Source: Ensifer sp. LCM 4579 (GTDB lineage: Bacteria; Pseudomonadota; Alphaproteobacteria; Rhizobiales; Rhizobiaceae). From it: a stretch of DNA of 64,000 nucleotides. The stretch is from the NCBI RefSeq assembly GCF_001854885.1, contig NZ_MDDV01000004.1:1-64000 (forward strand). Direction: 5' to 3'. The notes beneath the pieces were generated by a model, which had not been told where the DNA came from, made no database searches, and saw only the letters and a program-made list of their open reading frames with translations. The position numbers and the translations under genes are program-made. Positions 8,500-17,627 of the stretch are shown here, in pieces; the first letter of the stretch is position 1; each line of letters begins with the position of its first letter.

Positions 8500-10527
8500 T
8501 CAGCCTTTCACACGGATCAGGATATTCATGAACTTGTCGACGACAGCGCTCATGCCGGCAGGAATGACGGTGGTAGAGTCGAATTGTTCGACGATCGCCG
8601 GTCCTGACAGTTCGGCGCCGGCAACGAGGTCTTCACGTTGATAGATGCAGGCATCGTGGGCCTTGCCGTCGAACCAGACCTTTCGCCGGCTTTGAGGATC
8701 GGGGCGATAGGGGATCGCCTTATATTCCGGGATGGCCGCCTTCGGTACTGTGCCGATGGCTTTCACGGCGATCCGGAAGATCGACACCGGAGCCTCGTCG
8801 CGACGGAAATTGTACTCACGCTCGTGCTCGGCGTGGAACGCTTCGATCAGATCGGATACGCGGTCGATCCGCGCGGGGGCGGCAACTGCAAGAGAACGCC
8901 ACTGGCCCTGGTACATCATTTCGACGCTGCGCTGCAGGATCATTTCGGCTTCGGACACGCCCTCATGGGCCAAACGTTCGACGGCATTTTTCTCGATGCG
9001 CAGGAAGGCTTCCTCGATCGATCCGGGATCGGTTGCCGCAGCGCTCGCCATGAAGCTTTCGGAAAAGTCGTGCTGAATGTCGACGAGGAGGCAGCCGAGC
9101 GCCGAGGTGACGCCTGGATTGGGCGGCACGATGACCGTCGGAATGGAGAGTTCCTTGGCGACCGCAGCGCCATGCAGCGCCCCTGCCCCGCCAAATGCGA
9201 TCAGCGCGAAATCACGCGGGTCGTAACCGCGGCTGATCGACAGCAACCGCACGGCATTGGCCATATTGGCATTGGCAACGGCGACGATGGCCTCGGCAGC
9301 CTCGTGCAGGCTCATGCCGAAAGGCTTTGCAACCGTCTCTCTGACTGCGGCTTCGGCGAGTGTCGGGTCGAGGGTGATCTTTCCCCCTGCGAGACTTGTC
9401 CCCAGCCTTCCGAGCACGACGTTGGCGTCGGTGTTGGTCGCAGTGGTGTTGCCGTTCTTGTAGCAGGCCGGGCCCGGATAGGCGCCCGCCGACTGCGGAC
9501 CATTGCGAAGCGAACCGCCCTCGTCGCGCCACGCCAGCGAGCCGCCGCCCGCGCCGATCGTCAGAACCTCGATCGAAGGAAACCGGATCGGATATCCGTA
9601 TTCGATGTACCAGTCCTTGGTGATCCGCGGCTCGCCATTGAAGACCAGGGAAACATCGGTCGAGGTCCCCCCCATGTCGAAGCCGATGGAATTGGGATAG
9701 CCGCAGAGATTGCCGATGAACCGGCTGGCAATGGCTCCTGCGGCAATGCCTGACCCGGCCAGGCGGGCCGAGAAGTCCTTCACGCTTCCGGGGGTCATCA
9801 CGCCACCGCCGGTATGCAGCAGCAGAAGGTCGCGCTCATATCCGGCCGCCGCCAGCTTTTCGCTCAGGCGGGAGACATAGTCCACGACGACCGGGGCGCA
9901 GACCGCATTGGCCATGGTCGTCGAAAATCGTTCATGCTCGAATATTTCGGGCATCACCTCCGAGGAGATGGAGACGGGCACGTCCGGCATCGCTTCCTTG
10001 AGAATTTCGCGCATCCGCCTTTCGTTGGCGCCGTTGACATAGGAGTTCATGAAGCAGACGGCGATCGACTTCGCGTCCCGCTTCCTCAAGACCTCCGCTA
10101 CGCGGCGGGCATCGTCCTCGTTCAACGCCTCGATCACGGCTCCCTCGGCATCGATGCGCTCGCGCACGGTCAGGCGATCGCGACGCGGAATGTAAGGCTT
10201 TGCGACGTCCTTGTAGGTGTCCCAGAGATCCTCCTTGTTGGCGCGGCGTATTTCCACCACGTCACGGAACCCTTCGGTGCAGACCATGGCGGTCCGTGGC
10301 AAGCGGCGCGTGATCAATGCGTTGGTCGCCACGGTCGTGCCGTGCGAGAACATCGACACTTCGCTGAGATCGATCCCCCCCTGCTCGACGCCGTTCAGGA
10401 TCGCGACCATCGGATCGTCGGGAGTGGACGAGGTCTTTTCGATGCGGATCGCGCCGCTATCCTCGTCCATGATGCAGATATCGGTAAATGTTCCGCCGAC
10501 ATCGACTGCAACTCTGGTCTTCTTCAT
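8500..10527 (-). CDS. Hydantoinase A/oxoprolinase family protein
   Basis: The 675-residue HyuA-family protein shows the actin-like ATPase motifs VAVDVGGTFTDICIMDEDSG at its start, HGTTVATNALITRR near residue 68, GFDMGGTSTDVSLVFNG near 285, and GAGGGSLAWRDEGG near 325. It binds ATP and phosphorylates the lactam, and the paired HyuB completes hydrolysis. I set the start at ATG 10527 (MKKTRVAVD), which has AGGAG five bases upstream, rather than at the longer frame beginning 10557. The AraC regulator gene lies 97 bases upstream with a GC-rich hairpin between them. The family members also include acetone and acetophenone carboxylase subunits, so carboxylation is an alternative. Confidence 0.88.
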   Translation of the reverse strand: MKKTRVAVDVGGTFTDICIMDEDSGAIRIEKTSSTPDDPMVAILNGVEQGGIDLSEVSMFSHGTTVATNALITRRLPRTAMVCTEGFRDVVEIRRANKEDLWDTYKDVAKPYIPRRDRLTVRERIDAEGAVIEALNEDDARRVAEVLRKRDAKSIAVCFMNSYVNGANERRMREILKEAMPDVPVSISSEVMPEIFEHERFSTTMANAVCAPVVVDYVSRLSEKLAAAGYERDLLLLHTGGGVMTPGSVKDFSARLAGSGIAAGAIASRFIGNLCGYPNSIGFDMGGTSTDVSLVFNGEPRITKDWYIEYGYPIRFPSIEVLTIGAGGGSLAWRDEGGSLRNGPQSAGAYPGPACYKNGNTTATNTDANVVLGRLGTSLAGGKITLDPTLAEAAVRETVAKPFGMSLHEAAEAIVAVANANMANAVRLLSISRGYDPRDFALIAFGGAGALHGAAVAKELSIPTVIVPPNPGVTSALGCLLVDIQHDFSESFMASAAATDPGSIEEAFLRIEKNAVERLAHEGVSEAEMILQRSVEMMYQGQWRSLAVAAPARIDRVSDLIEAFHAEHEREYNFRRDEAPVSIFRIAVKAIGTVPKAAIPEYKAIPYRPDPQSRRKVWFDGKAHDACIYQREDLVAGAELSGPAIVEQFDSTTVIPAGMSAVVDKFMNILIRVKG

Positions 10528-10546
10528 GTTGGCTCCTGATATGTGA

Positions 10547-10573
10547 GGCGCAGGCAAAGCTCCGCCCTGCGCC
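10547..10573 (-). other. GC-rich hairpin between araC-type gene and hydantoinase A
   Basis: GGCGCAGG (10547-10554) and CCTGCGCC (10566-10573) form a perfect 8-base stem with an 11-base loop, 20 bases before the hydantoinase A start on the minus strand. No T-run follows, so it is not a clear terminator; it may stabilise mRNA or set different levels for upstream and downstream genes. Confidence 0.4.
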
Positions 10574-10624
10574 GGAATGCCCGTCGCGTTCGGTTCATGG
10601 GGTGGGATCAGTGGCTTGGTCGGC

Positions 10625-11590
10625 TCAGTCTTGCGCCAATGCCGCCGCCAGGGCCTGTCTCCTCGCCTCGGTTGGCGTCATGCCGAAGCGCGCCCGGTAA
10701 TGCTTGCAGAACTGGGACTGATCGGTGAACCCCCAGCGATAGGCGATTTCGGCAACGGATCGCTTGCTGCTGGTCACGGCGAGCTCCTCGGCGCAGCGGT
10801 TCAGGCGATTGTCCCTGATGAAGCTGTTGATCGACTCGTCGCTGTCCGAAAAGAGCCGTTGAAGATAGCGCAACGAAATTCCGCACGCATCCGCAACGGA
10901 TTGCGGCCGCAGCTCGGCATCCTTCAAATGATCACGGATATATTGCTCGGCGCGCTGCAGATGCGCCGCCCGAATGGGCGAGACCGTGCTGTCGAGAACC
11001 CGATCGTCGCTGCGGATCGCAAGGCAGAGCAAGTCCAGTATGTGCATTCCCGCGGCCTCGCGCGCCGCCTCGCCGATGTGATCGATATGCGCGACCGTCG
11101 TTTTGACCGTATCGATGAAATAGGACGCCACGCCCGCGGTCGCGTCGAATATCAGTGCCCCGATGCGCTCGGCCGATCCGATGCGTGAGCGCACGCTGGC
11201 CGAGGACACCTTGAGGACCCAAAGCGAATTCGTCTTGCCGTGCCAGAACTCGTAGGGCGCATCGCCCCGTTCCACCAGGAAACCGCCAACCCTGCATCTT
11301 GCCGTGCGCGACCCCTGCGAGAAGTTCACCTCGTCCAGCTCGGGAATCGTGATCAGGATGCTGCTGTCGCGCTCATTCAGGAAATGGCGGCGGTGGCGGC
11401 GATAGAGGACCCCGTCACAGCGCATCTTGGACAGACCGACAATGCCGAGCGACCAGGTATCCAGGCTGCCCGAAAACTCGGCGCGGTTGCGATATTCGGT
11501 ATCGAGCGGGAAGTAGGTCTCGGTAACGGCCTGCTGCCAGGCATCCGCGCCCCGATTGGTTATCCCGCCATTATCAACGACGTACTTCAT
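10625..11590 (-). CDS. AraC-family transcriptional regulator
   Basis: The 321-residue protein ends in an AraC/XylS double helix-turn-helix: QSVADACGISLRYLQRLFSD (about 236-255) and RSVAEIAYRWGFTDQSQFCKHYRARFGMTPTEAR. The N-terminal part resembles the AraC-binding-like domain of regulators with FxxHRxxHF patterns (VLYRRHRRHFLNERDSSILI). The start chosen is ATG 11590 (MKYVVDNGG), with GAGGGG upstream; the open frame continues to 11692. It stands between the ABC transporter genes and the hydantoinase genes, all on the same strand, so it likely controls one or both groups in response to the transported compound or a breakdown product. Confidence 0.88.
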   Translation of the reverse strand: MKYVVDNGGITNRGADAWQQAVTETYFPLDTEYRNRAEFSGSLDTWSLGIVGLSKMRCDGVLYRRHRRHFLNERDSSILITIPELDEVNFSQGSRTARCRVGGFLVERGDAPYEFWHGKTNSLWVLKVSSASVRSRIGSAERIGALIFDATAGVASYFIDTVKTTVAHIDHIGEAAREAAGMHILDLLCLAIRSDDRVLDSTVSPIRAAHLQRAEQYIRDHLKDAELRPQSVADACGISLRYLQRLFSDSDESINSFIRDNRLNRCAEELAVTSSKRSVAEIAYRWGFTDQSQFCKHYRARFGMTPTEARRQALAAALAQD

Positions 11591-11752
11591 GTTCACCCCT
11601 CTTGACGACCGATCTACGCCGGTTTCTTTCTTCATGACCTTACACCCGCCAGGCGGATTTGCTTGGTCAAAAACGTATAATCTTTTTGCCACGCACGCCC
11701 ACCGGTCCCCTGATGGCGCTGCGGCCGACGCTTTGCGGCCGCAGCTTCCGGT

Positions 11753-12736
11753 TCAGCGCGTGCGGGCGCGCAACAAGTCGAATGCGGCGCCGAGGATCAG
11801 AATGGCTCCGATGACCACCGGCTGAAGCTGGCCGTTGATCTGCAACAGGTTCATGCCGACGGACAGGCCGATGACGAGCAAGGACCCGAGAGCAGGTGCC
11901 AGCACCGTGCCCTTTCCGCCACGAAGGGACGCGCCTCCCACCACGGCAGCGGCGATGCTGCCAAGCACCAGGTTGGTACCCAAATTCGGTTCTCCGGAGC
12001 CGATCTGCGCCGTCATCAACAAACCGCCGAGCGCGGCAAGCAGGCCGCTTGCCACATATGCAAGGCACAAATGGAGCCGGACCCTGAGGCCCGCGGCATG
12101 GGCCGCTGCCGGGCTGTCGCCCAAAAGGTAGAGAACGCGTCCCGGAGCCGTCGAGGACAGCACGAAATGAAGCGCCATTCCGACAAGGACGGCCATCGTC
12201 ACCGGTGCCGGCAGGAACAGCCACCATGCCTCGTTGAACGCGAAAGTGAAGGTCCGTGGCAGGTCGAAGATCGGGAAACCGCCCGAGATGGTGGTGGAAA
12301 GACCGCCGAAAATGCTCATGGTCGCAAGCGTGGCCACGAAGGGATTGATCTTCCCATAGGCAACGAGGGCCCCGTTGATCGCGCCGATCACAGCGCCGAC
12401 CAACAAGCCCGTGGCGATCCCCGCCGCGACGCCGGCAATGGGCCCGGCCGCCACGGTGACAGTGGTCATCGCCATCGAGGCGACAACCGAAACAAGGGAG
12501 ACGCATGCGCCCACGGACAGGTCGAAGCCGCGGGTGATCAGCGCCACCAGTTGTGCCGCAGCGAGGAAGAAGAAGAGAGCGCCCTGCTTCAGCACGTTGG
12601 CGACATTGGCGGCTGAAAGCATCGCAGGCTCCACAAGCCCGAACCCCACGAACATCCCGAGTGTAATCACCGGCAGCGCCAGTTGCAGGAGCGCATCCCG
12701 CTGCCGGATCGGTGTGTGTTCCAACGATTTAGGCAT
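11753..12736 (-). CDS. ABC transporter permease (ribose/sugar type, second copy)
   Basis: The 327-residue integral membrane protein belongs to the RbsC/BPD_transp_2 family. Visible signatures are hydrophobic segments from residue 17 onward, FFLAAAQLVALITRGFDLSVGACVSL, and the late motif SIAAAVVGGASLRGGKGTVLAPALGSLL. The start was placed at ATG 12736 (MPKSLEHTP) because GGAGG lies six bases ahead. It overlaps the preceding permease gene by eight bases. Two different permeases with one ATPase and one binding protein suggest a heterodimeric channel. Confidence 0.9.
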   Translation of the reverse strand: MPKSLEHTPIRQRDALLQLALPVITLGMFVGFGLVEPAMLSAANVANVLKQGALFFFLAAAQLVALITRGFDLSVGACVSLVSVVASMAMTTVTVAAGPIAGVAAGIATGLLVGAVIGAINGALVAYGKINPFVATLATMSIFGGLSTTISGGFPIFDLPRTFTFAFNEAWWLFLPAPVTMAVLVGMALHFVLSSTAPGRVLYLLGDSPAAAHAAGLRVRLHLCLAYVASGLLAALGGLLMTAQIGSGEPNLGTNLVLGSIAAAVVGGASLRGGKGTVLAPALGSLLVIGLSVGMNLLQINGQLQPVVIGAILILGAAFDLLRARTR

Positions 12737-13727
12737 CTGACCCCTCCGCACGGGTGCCGCGGGCCTCGGCCCACACGGCGATCAGCACGACTACGCCGAA
12801 CACGATCACATGATATTTGCTGTCGATGCGGGCGAGGCTCATGGCATTGCTGAGGACTGACAGGAACAACGAACTCAGAACGATATTCTGCACCTTGCCG
12901 ACACCGCCTTTGAGCGAGACGCCCGCGATGACAGCGACCGAAATGCTCTGCAGCATCAGATTGGCCCCGAGTGTTGCCTCGCCCGATCCGACTCGTGCCG
13001 TCAGCAGAATGCCGGTCAGACCGGCCAGGAGAGCGCTGATCACATAAGCCGCGCAGATATAGGTGCGCGTGTCGATGCCGGTCTGGCGGGCCGCCTTCTC
13101 ATTACCGCCGACGGCGTTGAAGTATCGACCGCCGCGTGACTGGCACTGCAGATACCAGAGCGCGAGCACGACCGCGGCAGCGAAGAAGACGACGCCCGGA
13201 ACGCCTGCAAGCCGCCCGTTTCCGAGGGTCTCCAAGAAGAACGGGGGCAGACCATAGATCGGGCTGCCGCCCGTGAAATGGGCGGCAAGGCCGCTCGCGA
13301 TCGACATCGTCCCGATCGTGACCATGAAGGGAGAGATTCGTCCCACGCTGACAAGCAGCCCGTTGCAGAGACCGACCAGCAAGGCGGGAACCAGCCCGGC
13401 AAGACATCCAAGCACAAGCAAGCCTATACCGCTCAACCCCCAACCCGCCAGAAACACCAATGCGGTCGCGGTGCCGACGCTGGTCAGGGCCACGACCGCA
13501 CCGACCGAAATATCGAAGCCGCCGACGATCATCACCATCATCTGCCCGGCGGAGATGACGCTCAGGAACGACGCGTTTCGCAACACGTTCATCAAATTGG
13601 CGGCTCTGAGAAACCGCGGCTCGTACAAAGCCGTCAGGACACAGGCGGCGACCAGCATCAGGGGCAGGCCGGCAACCAATCCCAGCGGGACGGCGGTGCG
13701 TCCCCGAAATAAAGCAAGGCTTGTCAT
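12729..13727 (-). CDS. ABC transporter permease (ribose/sugar type, first copy)
   Basis: The 332-residue permease is a paralogue of the downstream one. It has the same family marks: LSVISAGQMMVMIVGGFDISVGAVVALTSV near residues 52-81 and MLQSISVAVIAGVSLKGGVGKVQNIVLSSLF near 260-290. Eight to ten membrane spans are expected. Its start overlaps the ATPase gene end by four bases. It forms the inner-membrane pathway of an importer whose binding protein is TorT-like, so the substrate need not be a sugar despite the family name. Confidence 0.9.
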   Translation of the reverse strand: MTSLALFRGRTAVPLGLVAGLPLMLVAACVLTALYEPRFLRAANLMNVLRNASFLSVISAGQMMVMIVGGFDISVGAVVALTSVGTATALVFLAGWGLSGIGLLVLGCLAGLVPALLVGLCNGLLVSVGRISPFMVTIGTMSIASGLAAHFTGGSPIYGLPPFFLETLGNGRLAGVPGVVFFAAAVVLALWYLQCQSRGGRYFNAVGGNEKAARQTGIDTRTYICAAYVISALLAGLTGILLTARVGSGEATLGANLMLQSISVAVIAGVSLKGGVGKVQNIVLSSLFLSVLSNAMSLARIDSKYHVIVFGVVVLIAVWAEARGTRAEGSDA

Positions 13728-15310
13728 CTGATCCCCCTTTCCTCCTTTGCCGCTCTCTTGTCGAAGAACAGCGACAGGACCGCGTCCTCGGTGGCTTCGG
13801 CGCCTTCCAGCAAACCAACGATCCGACCTTCGCGCATCACCAGGAGGCGATGCGACAGATGCAGCACCTCCGCCAGCTCGGAAGAGGCCACCACGACGGC
13901 CTTACCGCTCTCGGCGAGCGCTTTGATCACGTCGTAGATCTGCAGCTTTGCCTGAACGTCAACGCCGACCGTCGGTTCGTCGAACAGGTAGATGTCGAAG
14001 TCGCGCGACATCCCGCGGGCGATCATGACCTTCTGTTTATTGCCGCCCGACAACTGGTCGGGCGTGGCATCCAGATCGGGAGTGCGTATCTTCAGCCTGT
14101 CGACGATCTCGCTTGTGAAGGCCCGTTCCGCCTTAAGCCGTAGGCCGAAGCCCCGACGCGAGAATTTTGGCACGTCGAGTGCGGCCATCGTCGCATTGGC
14201 GCCGATAGACTGGTGCATTGCCAGTCCCTCGCGGCTCCGGTCGGACGGAAGGTAGCAAATGCCCGCCGCAATCGCCTCGCGCGGGCCATGGTGATACAGC
14301 CGCCGGCCGCCGATTTCGATCTTGCCGCCACTGGATTTCTCGAGGCCGAAGGCGGCACGGATGACTTCGGATTTGCCGCAGCCGGCGAGGCCGGCCAGCC
14401 CCAGCACCTCGCCCCCGCGGACCTCGAAGCTCACATTCTTCGCCAGACCGCGGGGCAGCGAAAGGCCTTCGATCCGCAAGCGCACGGGACCGGGGTCGCG
14501 CCTGATTTCCGGGTAGAACTTTTCGAAGGTTCTACCCGTCATCAGTTCGACGAGTTCGCCGTGCGAGGCGCGCTCGCGCGGCAGGGTGGCGATGTGGCGA
14601 CCGTCGCGGAGCACCGTGATTCGGTCGGCGAGGCGATCGATCTCGGCCATGCGATGCGAGACATAGATTATGCCGAGCCCCTCGCCGCGAAGCTGCTCGA
14701 CCATCGCCAGGAGTTGGCCAGCCTCGTGGTCGGTCAAGGATGCGGTGGGCTCGTCCAATACGAGCACGCGACATTCGAGAAGCAGCGCCTTGGCGATCTC
14801 GACCATCTGTTGCTGGGCGCGCCGAAGGCCGGACACGCGCGCGGCCGGCGAAAGGTCGAAGCCGAGGCGGTCGAGCACCACGCGCACCCGTGTTCGCATC
14901 TCCGACTTGTCCAGGCGACCGGCACGGGTCAACTCGTGTCCAAGGTAGAGGTTCTCCTCCACCGTCATCTCGGGAATAAGACTGAATTCCTGAAACACCA
15001 CGCTGATGCCACGCCGTCGCGCCTCGGCGGGAGAAAGGCCGGCGATATCCTGGCCGAAGAGTTCGTACCGGCCAGAATCGAATTTCTGAACGCCGCACAG
15101 AATCTGGATCAGCGTCGATTTGCCGGCGCCATTCTCGCCGAACAGAACATGCACCTCGCCCGGTCGGAGATCGAAGGTGACATCGGTCAGCGCCTGAAAT
15201 CCTCCAAAGGACTTGCAAATTCCGTCAAGTTGCAGAAGCGGCCGAGCCGCTTTGCCTTGCGAGCCAGGCTCGCAAGGCAATGTCGTATCGAGCGACAGCA
15301 CCGGCATCAT
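13724..15310 (-). CDS. ABC transporter ATP-binding protein (RbsA type)
   Basis: The 528-residue protein contains two fused nucleotide-binding domains. The first has a good Walker A (FGENGAGKSTLIQIL, about residue 57) and Walker B (VLVLDEPTASLTDHE). The second has the degenerate Walker A GLAGCGKSEVIRAAF, signature LSGGNKQKVMIARGM and Walker B YLFDEPTVGVDVQ. This tandem arrangement with a weak site is normal for the RbsA/MglA class. The first signature is divergent (GLRRAQQQMVEIAKAL), also usual for this class. It overlaps the binding-protein gene upstream and the permease gene downstream by four bases each. Confidence 0.92.
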   Translation of the reverse strand: MMPVLSLDTTLPCEPGSQGKAARPLLQLDGICKSFGGFQALTDVTFDLRPGEVHVLFGENGAGKSTLIQILCGVQKFDSGRYELFGQDIAGLSPAEARRRGISVVFQEFSLIPEMTVEENLYLGHELTRAGRLDKSEMRTRVRVVLDRLGFDLSPAARVSGLRRAQQQMVEIAKALLLECRVLVLDEPTASLTDHEAGQLLAMVEQLRGEGLGIIYVSHRMAEIDRLADRITVLRDGRHIATLPRERASHGELVELMTGRTFEKFYPEIRRDPGPVRLRIEGLSLPRGLAKNVSFEVRGGEVLGLAGLAGCGKSEVIRAAFGLEKSSGGKIEIGGRRLYHHGPREAIAAGICYLPSDRSREGLAMHQSIGANATMAALDVPKFSRRGFGLRLKAERAFTSEIVDRLKIRTPDLDATPDQLSGGNKQKVMIARGMSRDFDIYLFDEPTVGVDVQAKLQIYDVIKALAESGKAVVVASSELAEVLHLSHRLLVMREGRIVGLLEGAEATEDAVLSLFFDKRAAKEERGIR

Positions 15311-16356
15311 TCCACCGAGTAGACCGGCGACCAGTCGGACGGGGCGAATGTGCGGGTCAAATCCAAGTCACCGATATTGGCGGATGTAACGACGGTCATT
15401 GTCGGCGAGAGGTGATTAGGGTGCTCCTTGCCTTCGAGAATGCGAACGGCCAGATCGACGGCGATCCGCGCCTCCATCACCGGCGACTCCGTGACCGTAG
15501 CGGTCACCTTGCCGGATCTGATCAGATCGACGATCCCTTCGTTGGAGTAATAGGAGGCGACCACCGCATCCTCGATACCAGCGGACTCGAGCGCCTGGCC
15601 CGCCACTTCGGCCGTAACCGCGGTGCCGAAGATCACATTCACGTCGTCATAGGCCTGCAGCGCATCCTCGACGAGACGGAGCTGCTCGCTCTTGCCCGTA
15701 TCTCCGTATTTCGCCTCGAGCAGTTCCACCGAGGAGCCGGCGACCGCACGCTTCACGCCCTCAGTCGAGGCTTCGGCCCAGCCCGAACCCTGCGGTCCCG
15801 GGAAATGAATCATTTTCATGGGCTGGCCCACCGCCAGATCGACGATGAATTTGGCGCCGGCCTCGGCCGCGTCGTCGTAATTGGCAAAGATCTTGGCATC
15901 GACCAGATGGCTTTTCAGCGGATTGATGACACCGACCTGCACCACGCCCTTCCGCTTGCCTTCTTCAACGCTCTTTGCAAGGCCGGCTTCAGAAATCGCA
16001 CCGATGATGATGGCGTCCGCCCCCTTGGCGAGGCAGTCGTTGTATTGCGAGACCTGCTTGGCCGCCTCTGTATAACCGCCGGCCTCGAGGATCGTGGCAC
16101 GCACGCCGAGTTTGCGCGCCTGGTCAACGATGCCGTAGTTGACCCCGATCCAGTAACTGTCCTTCATATGCGGGAACAGAACGCAGATATTCCATGGCTT
16201 CTCTGCCTTCTCCAGGCCGGTATAAGCCACCGTTTGCGGCTTGCCTCCATCGACGCTGACCACGTCGAATGGCCAGATGTCACCCGCTTGCGCAATCTGA
16301 GCAGAGCTTGCAAGAAGTGCAGCGAGTAGATAAGTAAAACCTCGAGTCGATTTCAT
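15307..16356 (-). CDS. TorT-like periplasmic binding protein
   Basis: The 349-residue protein has a signal peptide (MKSTRGFTYLLAALLASSAQIAQA) and a type I periplasmic-binding fold. The segment GDIWPFDVVSVDGGKPQTVAYTGLEKAEKPWNICVLFPHM strongly recalls TorT, the periplasmic partner of the TMAO sensor TorS. Further fold marks are YTEAAKQVSQYNDCLAKGADAIIIGAIS and VIFGTAVTAEVAGQALESAGI. Here no TorS/TorR genes are seen; instead the gene is first in an operon with an ATPase and two permeases, so it should deliver a ligand to the importer. The ligand is not evident; an N-containing compound is suggested by TorT kinship and by the downstream catabolic genes. Confidence 0.85.
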   Translation of the reverse strand: MKSTRGFTYLLAALLASSAQIAQAGDIWPFDVVSVDGGKPQTVAYTGLEKAEKPWNICVLFPHMKDSYWIGVNYGIVDQARKLGVRATILEAGGYTEAAKQVSQYNDCLAKGADAIIIGAISEAGLAKSVEEGKRKGVVQVGVINPLKSHLVDAKIFANYDDAAEAGAKFIVDLAVGQPMKMIHFPGPQGSGWAEASTEGVKRAVAGSSVELLEAKYGDTGKSEQLRLVEDALQAYDDVNVIFGTAVTAEVAGQALESAGIEDAVVASYYSNEGIVDLIRSGKVTATVTESPVMEARIAVDLAVRILEGKEHPNHLSPTMTVVTSANIGDLDLTRTFAPSDWSPVYSVE

Positions 16357-16649
16357 TAATTGTTCCCCTTTGTTTGCTTGCGGCCCTCTAACGGCCAGGT
16401 TCGGATGCCGCGTGGAAATTTTTACTTGTTTTATCGGCCGGTGCGGAATATAGCGCGACGGCGCATATCCTGATTGGTTTACAGCGACTCAACTTTTATT
16501 AGGAAGCGCACATCTTCCTGACTGTCGCATCATTTTCGGCAACTCACGACGGCGGATACCGAATTTGCCGCGACGAGCGCATGCGCCGCCATGGCGAAAC
16601 CATGTTTCGCAGCATCGTCATAACGTTGTTCCCTCTGTTCGTGTTGGAA
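16357..16649 (-). promoter_or_regulatory. Intergenic region before the transporter operon
   Basis: This 293-base gap separates the pxpC stop from the TorT-like gene start, both on the minus strand. It is noticeably more AT-rich in 16380-16520 than the flanking genes and should hold the promoter of the transporter operon. AAGGGGAA lies directly before the start at 16356 and serves as the ribosome-binding site. No clear palindromic operator was identified. Confidence 0.4.
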
Positions 16650-17627
16650 CTACTGCCAGTTCATGCTTCGTCGCAGTTTTTCGAAGAGAGCTGCTTGTTC
16701 TGCGCGAGCGGCGAGCGCCTCCTCCATCGTCACCTCCACGAACCGGGTCGGCGTATGCGGCTGCAATTGTCCGATCAGGTCCATGTCGGCGGAGATCACC
16801 GTACCGACCATAAAATAGCCGCCGCCCGAAACAGCATCCCGGTGCAGGATGATCGGCTCGGTCCCGCCCGGCACCTGGATGGAGCCATAGGGGTAGCAGC
16901 TATCGACGATGTTCGACGGATCGGAGCCGGCGCCGAAAGGCTGTTGGCGCTCGACAAACTCGAGCTTGCGCCCGCCTCGGAAGCGATAGCCCATGCGGTC
17001 GGCCTCGGGCGCGACCCTCCATTCGTCGGCGAAAAAGTTCTGCTGGGCTTCCGCCGTCAGCCTATGCCAATAAAGACCCGGAATGACTCTCAATTCGGCA
17101 GGCGTGCCAGGCTTGCGGCGAAGCTCTTCGGCCACTGTCCGGCCTTCACTGGCAAGGCTTCCTGGCCCAACGGGAAGTACGTCTCCAGCCGCGATCGGCC
17201 GTCCCTTGAAGCCGCCCAGAGCGCCGATCGGATAGGTCGAGCGTGAGCCGAGCGCCACCGGCACGTCGATGCCGCCGGAAACGGCGATGCAGATACGGGC
17301 GCCGGATTTGAGAAAGTCGAAGCTCAAAACCTGTCCTGCCTCGACCTTGAAGGCCGTCCAGCCGGGCTGGAGGACTCCATCGACCTTTGCCGGCATGTCG
17401 GCACCAGTGACCGCAACAAGTGCGTCTTCGGTAAACTCGAGCTTGGGGCCGAGGAAAACCGCTTCGAGACCCGCCGCGCCTTCGTCATTGCCGACGAGGA
17501 GATTGGCCGCTCGCATGGAGTAGCGGTCCATCGCGCCGCCGACCGGAATGCCGAGATGGAAATAGCCGGGCCGGCCGAGATCCTGGACGGTGGTCGCGAG
17601 ACCGTGATGAAGCACCTTAACCGCCAT
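16650..17627 (-). CDS. pxpC: 5-oxoprolinase subunit PxpC / biotin-dependent carboxyltransferase family
   Basis: The 325-residue product belongs to the KipA/PxpC family (AHS2 domain). It opens with VLHHGLATTVQDLGRPGYFHLGIPVGGAMDRYSMRAANLLVGN, the family hallmark. Later motifs include LQPGWTAFKVEAGQVLSF and QVPGGTEPIILHRDAVSGGGYFMVGTV. The same domain forms half of the carboxyltransferase region of urea carboxylase. I chose ATG 17627 (MAVKVLHHG), overlapping pxpB by 11 bases; an open frame continues to 17684. It is last of five tightly linked genes with biotin carboxylase and carrier. Role: 5-oxoproline or related lactam hydrolysis with PxpA and PxpB. Confidence 0.88.
   Translation of the reverse strand: MAVKVLHHGLATTVQDLGRPGYFHLGIPVGGAMDRYSMRAANLLVGNDEGAAGLEAVFLGPKLEFTEDALVAVTGADMPAKVDGVLQPGWTAFKVEAGQVLSFDFLKSGARICIAVSGGIDVPVALGSRSTYPIGALGGFKGRPIAAGDVLPVGPGSLASEGRTVAEELRRKPGTPAELRVIPGLYWHRLTAEAQQNFFADEWRVAPEADRMGYRFRGGRKLEFVERQQPFGAGSDPSNIVDSCYPYGSIQVPGGTEPIILHRDAVSGGGYFMVGTVISADMDLIGQLQPHTPTRFVEVTMEEALAARAEQAALFEKLRRSMNWQ

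Noticed and set aside
7132-8607. Plus-strand open frame of 491 residues opposite hydantoinase B
   Set aside because: No domain pattern; composition typical of antisense of a GC-rich gene.
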